A DNA stretch of 9,213 bases from Chloroflexi bacterium RBG_13_53_26 (GTDB taxonomy: Bacteria; Chloroflexota; Dehalococcoidia; UBA2247; RBG-13-53-26): NCBI GenBank assembly GCA_001795035.1, contig MGMW01000118.1:1-9213 (forward strand), written 5' to 3'. The position numbers and the translations under genes were made by a program. The notes beneath the pieces were generated by a model that was given only the letters and a program-made list of their open reading frames with translations, made no database searches and had not been told where the DNA came from. This document shows, in pieces, positions 5,627 through 9,213 of this stretch (within the stretch, counting starts at the first letter, position 1; every line of letters begins with the position of its first letter).

Positions 5627-8041
5627 ATGGAACGTGGGAAGACAATAACGGCAGAGAGAAAGCTGGATTCATTTCCCAGGCTCTCCCGGCTTCTCAGCGA
5701 GTTGCTGAAATCGAGGAAGGAGATCTGTGTTCAAAGAGCTCGGTACCTCACTCAGTACATGAAGGGCAGTGAAGTCTGGTTTGAGCCGGCGGTGATCAGG
5801 CGAGCCAAGGCTGTGGCTCACATCCTGCGGAACCTGGAGGTGTGCATATACCCCGACGAGCTGATAGTCGGTGGTCTGACCAGCAAGCGCGTGGGGGCTA
5901 TCATCTATCCCGAGTTCATCGGCCTGCTGATCTGGCCCGAACTGGAGATGCTGGCAGACAGAGGCAGCAACTCCCTGAGGATCAGCGAGGCGGAAGCACA
6001 AGAACTGGACAAAGAGATATTCCCTTTCTGGCAGGGAAAGGTACTGGCCGACTATGCCGATGACTTCACTTCCCCACCAACTCCCCTGCAGCTCCTGGAG
6101 CAGTTCGGCTTCTTCCTCCTGACTGAAGCAGCGGGGATCTCCCACACCGCGCCCGACTTTGAGGGTATGCTGAGGGTGGGAGGCAAGGCCGTGATGGAGG
6201 AAGCCAGACAGAGAATTGCCCAGATAGACGCGTCGCAAGGTACTGATCCGGACGAACTGAGGAAGCGTTCGTTCTACAGGGCGGTGGCGCTGGCCTGGGA
6301 GGGGTTGATCGAGCTGGCCCGCCGATATCAACGGGCGGCTCTGGGGCTGGCCGAGTCCCAGACAGATCCCGTCAGAAAGTCCGAGTTGTTGGAGATCGCC
6401 CGGATCTGTGGCAAGGTCCCCGCTGAGCCGGCGGAAACCTTTCAAGAGGCCTTGCAGAGCCTGTGGTTCATGGAGATAGCCCTCCACCAGGAGAACTACG
6501 AACAGGCGTTGTGCCTGGGAAGACTGGACCAGTATCTCTATCCCTACTACAGGAATGACATAGAGAAAGGCTCTCTGACCAGGGAACGGGCTATCGAGCT
6601 GCTGGGCTGCCTCTTCATCAAGATGTCCGAGTTCGTTCCCCTCTTCAGTGACAGCATCGCCATCTTCTTCAGCGGTTTCCCGGCCAATCCGGCCATCACC
6701 GTCGGAGGGCTGACCCCGGACGGCCAGGATGCCACCAATGAGCTGAGCCGGGTCATACTCGATACCCGAGAGGTACTGAAGACCCGTCATCCCAACATCC
6801 ATGCCAGGGTCCACAAGAACTCGCCCGACGCGTATCTGAGCCGAACCGTCGAAGTGGTTAAGAGCGGCGGGGCAATGCCGGGCCTGGTTAATGACGATGT
6901 GATCATCCCTGCCCTGGTGAAAAAGGGCGTCGAAGAGAGAGATGCGCGTGACTACGTGGTCATCGGCTGTGTCGAGATATCTGTGCCCCGGAAGACTTTT
7001 GGGTCCACCGATGCTGCCTTGATGAGCCTGCCCATCTGCCTGGAAATGGCCCTCAACAACGGCTATTGCCCCGCTATGCTGAAGCAGATAGGGATTGAGA
7101 CTGGTGACCCCAGGGCTTTCAAAGGCATCGATGAGGTGGTCGATGCGTTCCAGCGCCAGGTGTCATGGGTGGTAGAGCAGATGGTGGCCGGTCTGAATGC
7201 TCTGAGCATTGCCCACCAGGAGCTCTATCCCAGCCCGTTATTGTCCTCGATGATGCAAGGCTGTCTGAAGAGGGGCAAGGATGTCACGGCTGGTGGAGCC
7301 GAATACAATTTCACGGGCGTTCAGGGTGTGGGCACGGCAGACGTAGCCAACTCCCTGGCTGTGATAGACCGGCTGGTTTTCACTGAAAAGCAGATCAACA
7401 TGGACCAACTGCTCCGATGCCTGGAGGACGACTTCGAGGGACATGAAGATATTCATCGTCTGGTGAAACGCGTCCCAACGTACGGCAATGACGACGAGTT
7501 GCCCGACAAGTATGCCGAAATGGTGGCCGAGATCTTCTGCCTGGAGGTGGTCAAGCACCGGAATGCCCGCCGAGGGGCATATCTACCGGGCTTTCTGAGC
7601 ATGACAACACACGAGGGTTTCGGCAGCTTTGTGGGAGCACTCCCCAGTGGCAGGAAGGCTTTTCAGACGTTTGCCAACGGGCTCTCGCCCTGTGACGGTT
7701 CCGATCAGAAGGGGGCCACCGCCTGCCTCAAGTCCATTGCCAAGATCGACTACTCATTGGCCACAAGCGGGGTGGCTGTCAATATCAAGTTCAGCCCCAT
7801 TCATCTGAAAGGTGAGGAAGGGACAGACATACTGAAGTCGCTCATCAGAGGCTACTTCGACCTGGGCGGCATGCATCTCCAGATGAATCTTGTCGACCGG
7901 AAAACGCTGGTCGATGCCCAGCAGAATCCCCAGAAGTATCCTGACCTCATGGTCAGGGTGGCCGGCTACTCAGCCTACTTCGTGGACCTGACCAAAGAGG
8001 TCCAGGACGAGATCATCGCCCGGACCGAACACGCTGTATAA
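5627..8041 (+). CDS. Glycyl radical enzyme (pyruvate formate-lyase/diol dehydratase-like), substrate unknown
   Basis: The 804-residue protein is a full-length glycyl radical enzyme. The PFL-like domain spans about 15-660 and the glycine radical domain about 680-795. Gly780 in VRVAGYSAYF is the radical site (codon 7964-7966) and Cys448 in IGCVEIS is the thiyl radical cysteine (6968-6970). Glu450 makes this the GCVE type, like diol dehydratases, CutC and related lyases, rather than true PFL, which has two adjacent cysteines. Other landmarks are SHTAPDF (172-178), LGRLDQYLYPYY (297-308), GGAEYNFTGVQGVGTAD (556-572) and the C-terminal DEIIARTEH. Asp462 lies 14 residues after the cysteine, as in glycerol dehydratase, but Gln293 appears to replace a substrate-binding histidine there, so the substrate probably differs. 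The ATG at 5627 follows GAGGAG (5615-5620) at 6 bases. The enzyme requires a radical SAM activase, which is not encoded downstream here. It acts in anaerobic cytoplasm; the specific reaction is not assigned. Confidence 0.93.
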   Translation: MERGKTITAERKLDSFPRLSRLLSELLKSRKEICVQRARYLTQYMKGSEVWFEPAVIRRAKAVAHILRNLEVCIYPDELIVGGLTSKRVGAIIYPEFIGLLIWPELEMLADRGSNSLRISEAEAQELDKEIFPFWQGKVLADYADDFTSPPTPLQLLEQFGFFLLTEAAGISHTAPDFEGMLRVGGKAVMEEARQRIAQIDASQGTDPDELRKRSFYRAVALAWEGLIELARRYQRAALGLAESQTDPVRKSELLEIARICGKVPAEPAETFQEALQSLWFMEIALHQENYEQALCLGRLDQYLYPYYRNDIEKGSLTRERAIELLGCLFIKMSEFVPLFSDSIAIFFSGFPANPAITVGGLTPDGQDATNELSRVILDTREVLKTRHPNIHARVHKNSPDAYLSRTVEVVKSGGAMPGLVNDDVIIPALVKKGVEERDARDYVVIGCVEISVPRKTFGSTDAALMSLPICLEMALNNGYCPAMLKQIGIETGDPRAFKGIDEVVDAFQRQVSWVVEQMVAGLNALSIAHQELYPSPLLSSMMQGCLKRGKDVTAGGAEYNFTGVQGVGTADVANSLAVIDRLVFTEKQINMDQLLRCLEDDFEGHEDIHRLVKRVPTYGNDDELPDKYAEMVAEIFCLEVVKHRNARRGAYLPGFLSMTTHEGFGSFVGALPSGRKAFQTFANGLSPCDGSDQKGATACLKSIAKIDYSLATSGVAVNIKFSPIHLKGEEGTDILKSLIRGYFDLGGMHLQMNLVDRKTLVDAQQNPQKYPDLMVRVAGYSAYFVDLTKEVQDEIIARTEHAV

Positions 8042-8165
8042 TCGCGTGTCGCTGCTGAGCAAGCTTTCCCAAGCTCGCCCGCAGTCCAAGGCTCCTTCCG
8101 ATACATCACCTCTCGCGGTCTCGTGGCATGCCCGATTGGCTGATGGATGCCGCCATTAGCGTCTG

Positions 8166-8573
8166 CTAGCACGGTTCGCAGAATCCGGCCCGTGCCAGTA
8201 AATCGACAATCTTCGCCCTTATCTCGTCCCTTATTCGCCTGACTTCTTCCAGGGATTTGTCTTTGGGGTCTTCGATCTGCCAGTCTTCGGTCTCCACAAA
8301 GGCGGCTGGACAGAGTCCTTCAACGCCGCAGCCCATGCTCACCACCCTGTCGGCAGTGTCCAGCATCTCATCGGTCAGGTGCTTGGGCTTGTTGCTGCTG
8401 ATTTCAATGCCCATTTCCCGCATAACCTCAATGACGATAGGGTTGACGGCATCGGAAGGGTGAGTTCCTGCCGAAATAGCCATCGCCTTTCCCCCAGCGA
8501 GGTGGTTGAAGAAAGCCTCGGCCATCTGGCTGCGGCCGGAATTGTGAACACAGACAAAGAGCACTGTCTTCAT
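8166..8573 (-). CDS. arsC: Arsenate reductase ArsC (LMW protein tyrosine phosphatase fold)
   Basis: The 135-residue protein has the low-molecular-weight phosphatase P-loop CVHNSGRS at 8-15 right at the N-terminus (FVCVHNSGRSQMAEAF). Cys8 is the nucleophile, and the general-acid segment is EDWQIEDPKDKS (96-107). Two further cysteines, Cys82 and Cys88 in MGCGVEGLCP, match the redox relay of thioredoxin-coupled arsenate reductases, in which a nucleophilic Cys and two downstream Cys pass a disulfide along. The tail GFCEPC adds two more cysteines. The likely reaction is reduction of arsenate to arsenite, but a phosphatase role cannot be excluded. The ATG lies five bases after the phoU stop with no strong ribosome binding site of its own, so translation is probably coupled to phoU. 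No ars efflux gene or ArsR regulator is in view. Confidence 0.88.
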   Translation of the reverse strand: MKTVLFVCVHNSGRSQMAEAFFNHLAGGKAMAISAGTHPSDAVNPIVIEVMREMGIEISSNKPKHLTDEMLDTADRVVSMGCGVEGLCPAAFVETEDWQIEDPKDKSLEEVRRIRDEIRAKIVDLLARAGFCEPC

Positions 8574-8578
8574 GGTAT

Positions 8579-9213
8579 CTAGTATTTCGAAACCCCCATC
8601 TCCGTCATCTTGCCAGTGACAACGTATATCACCCGCTCACAGATGTTGGTCACCCTGTCAGCGCTCCGCTCCAGGTTATGTGCCACCCAAATAAGGCGGG
8701 TAGCCCTGGTGATCGTTTTGGAATCCTCCGCCATAAAGGTAAGCAATTCCCGGAATACCTGGTCATAGAGGTGATCAACCTCATCATCTTCATCGCTGAT
8801 CTTTCTGGCTGCCTCAGCATCGTGACCAACAAAAGCATCCAGGCTTCGCCGCAGCATTTCCTCCGTCTTCTGTGCCATGCGAGGTAGATCAACCAGAGGC
8901 TTCAGTGGTGGCTCGTCACCAATCATAACAGCAATCTTGGCGTTGCCCTCTGCATGGTCGCCTATCCTTTCCAGGTCAACAATGATGTTCAGGACGGCCA
9001 CGATGATCCTCAGATCGCTGGCCATCGGCTGCTGGGTAACGATGAGCTCGATGCACTTCTCCTCGATATCAAATCGCTTCTGGTTGATAATCTTGTCATC
9101 AGCAATCACCTGCCTGCCCACCTCCAAATCCCTTTTTTTGAGAGCCTCCATGGATCGCTCGATGGCCTTGCCCACCATGCTGCCCAGGACTAGAACATCA
9201 TCCTGAAGCTCCT
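8579..9213 (-). CDS. phoU: Phosphate transport/Pho regulon regulator PhoU (5' end cut by window)
   Basis: The minus-strand frame is open to the right edge. An ATG at 9178 exists, but reading continues upstream as ELQDDVLVLGS into MVGKAIERSMEAL, which matches the first helix of PhoU proteins, so the true start lies outside the window. About 210 residues are visible, close to the usual 215-225. The protein is all alpha-helical with the two repeated PhoU motifs: RIIVAVLNIIVDLERIGDHAEGNA in the first three-helix bundle and RLIWVAHNLERSADRVTNICE in the second. The E/D-R-x-x-D/A motifs bind metal ions in PhoU structures. PhoU damps the PhoR sensor through the PstSCAB phosphate transporter and limits phosphate uptake. 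The pst genes are probably upstream, to the right of the window. It is followed by arsC after five bases. Confidence 0.93.
   Translation of the reverse strand, partial: ELQDDVLVLGSMVGKAIERSMEALKKRDLEVGRQVIADDKIINQKRFDIEEKCIELIVTQQPMASDLRIIVAVLNIIVDLERIGDHAEGNAKIAVMIGDEPPLKPLVDLPRMAQKTEEMLRRSLDAFVGHDAEAARKISDEDDEVDHLYDQVFRELLTFMAEDSKTITRATRLIWVAHNLERSADRVTNICERVIYVVTGKMTEMGVSKY

Noticed and set aside
5669..6814. Long minus-strand ORF (381 codons) opposite the glycyl radical enzyme gene
   Set aside because: It is fully antisense to a gene with clear family motifs, its translation resembles no known protein, and it has no convincing ribosome binding site. Such shadows are common opposite GC-rich coding DNA.
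8042..8165. Possible terminator hairpins after the glycyl radical enzyme (AGCTT-TCCC-AAGCT at about 8063-8076; GGCAT...ATGCC further on)
   Set aside because: Stems are only 5 bp with no T-tract, which is within chance expectation. Some terminator for the converging genes is expected here, but none is convincing.
9131..9140. Seven-base A run in phoU (minus strand) as a programmed slippage site
   Set aside because: The PhoU frame reads correctly through it on both sides, and no alternative frame product is evident.
1..9213. Tandem repeats, CRISPR arrays, tRNA or rRNA genes, insertion sequences
   Set aside because: I found no regularly spaced repeats, cloverleaf-like segments, transposase motifs or terminal inverted repeats when reading through both strands.

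Overview
The window looks like ordinary chromosomal DNA of an anaerobic bacterium, with a GC content I judge to be a little over 50% and strong GGAGG-type ribosome binding sites. Evidence for anaerobic life is an oxygen-sensitive glycyl radical enzyme next to an electron transfer flavoprotein operon. The mix (AAA/Lon-family protease, divergent EF-G-like GTPase, EtfBA, glycyl radical enzyme, phoU-arsC) would suit an uncultured anaerobe such as a Dehalococcoidia-like Chloroflexota, but this is a weak taxonomic guess from general resemblance only. I see no rRNA, tRNA, CRISPR array, insertion sequence or integrase.

Layout. Positions 1-532 (+) hold the 3' end of a Lon-family (S16) protease with its Ser/Lys dyad. 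Positions 703-2775 (+) encode a complete EF-G-like translational GTPase whose switch II catalytic histidine is a tyrosine. A perfect hairpin at 2804-2833 separates it from the converging etf operon. On the minus strand, 4935 down to 2885 reads etfB, then a small unknown ORF, then etfA. Between 4936 and 5181 lies a divergent control region with two near-consensus promoters pointing away from each other. Going right (+), 5182-5610 encodes an SCP2-like small protein and, 16 bases later, 5627-8041 encodes an 804-residue glycyl radical enzyme of the GCVE type. On the minus strand at the right edge, a phoU gene cut by the window end is followed 5 bases later by an arsC-type arsenate reductase / LMW phosphatase-fold gene.

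How the genes may work together. EtfAB carries electrons to or from acyl-CoA-type dehydrogenases or quinone-linked enzymes. The glycyl radical enzyme starts radical chemistry on an unknown substrate (dehydration, C-C or C-X cleavage), and the SCP2-like protein may bind a hydrophobic ligand for it. The divergent arrangement makes a shared catabolic module plausible but not proven. The glycyl radical activating enzyme (radical SAM) that this enzyme needs is not in the window. The SCP2-like/glycyl radical enzyme pair is the least explained and most interesting part of the window.
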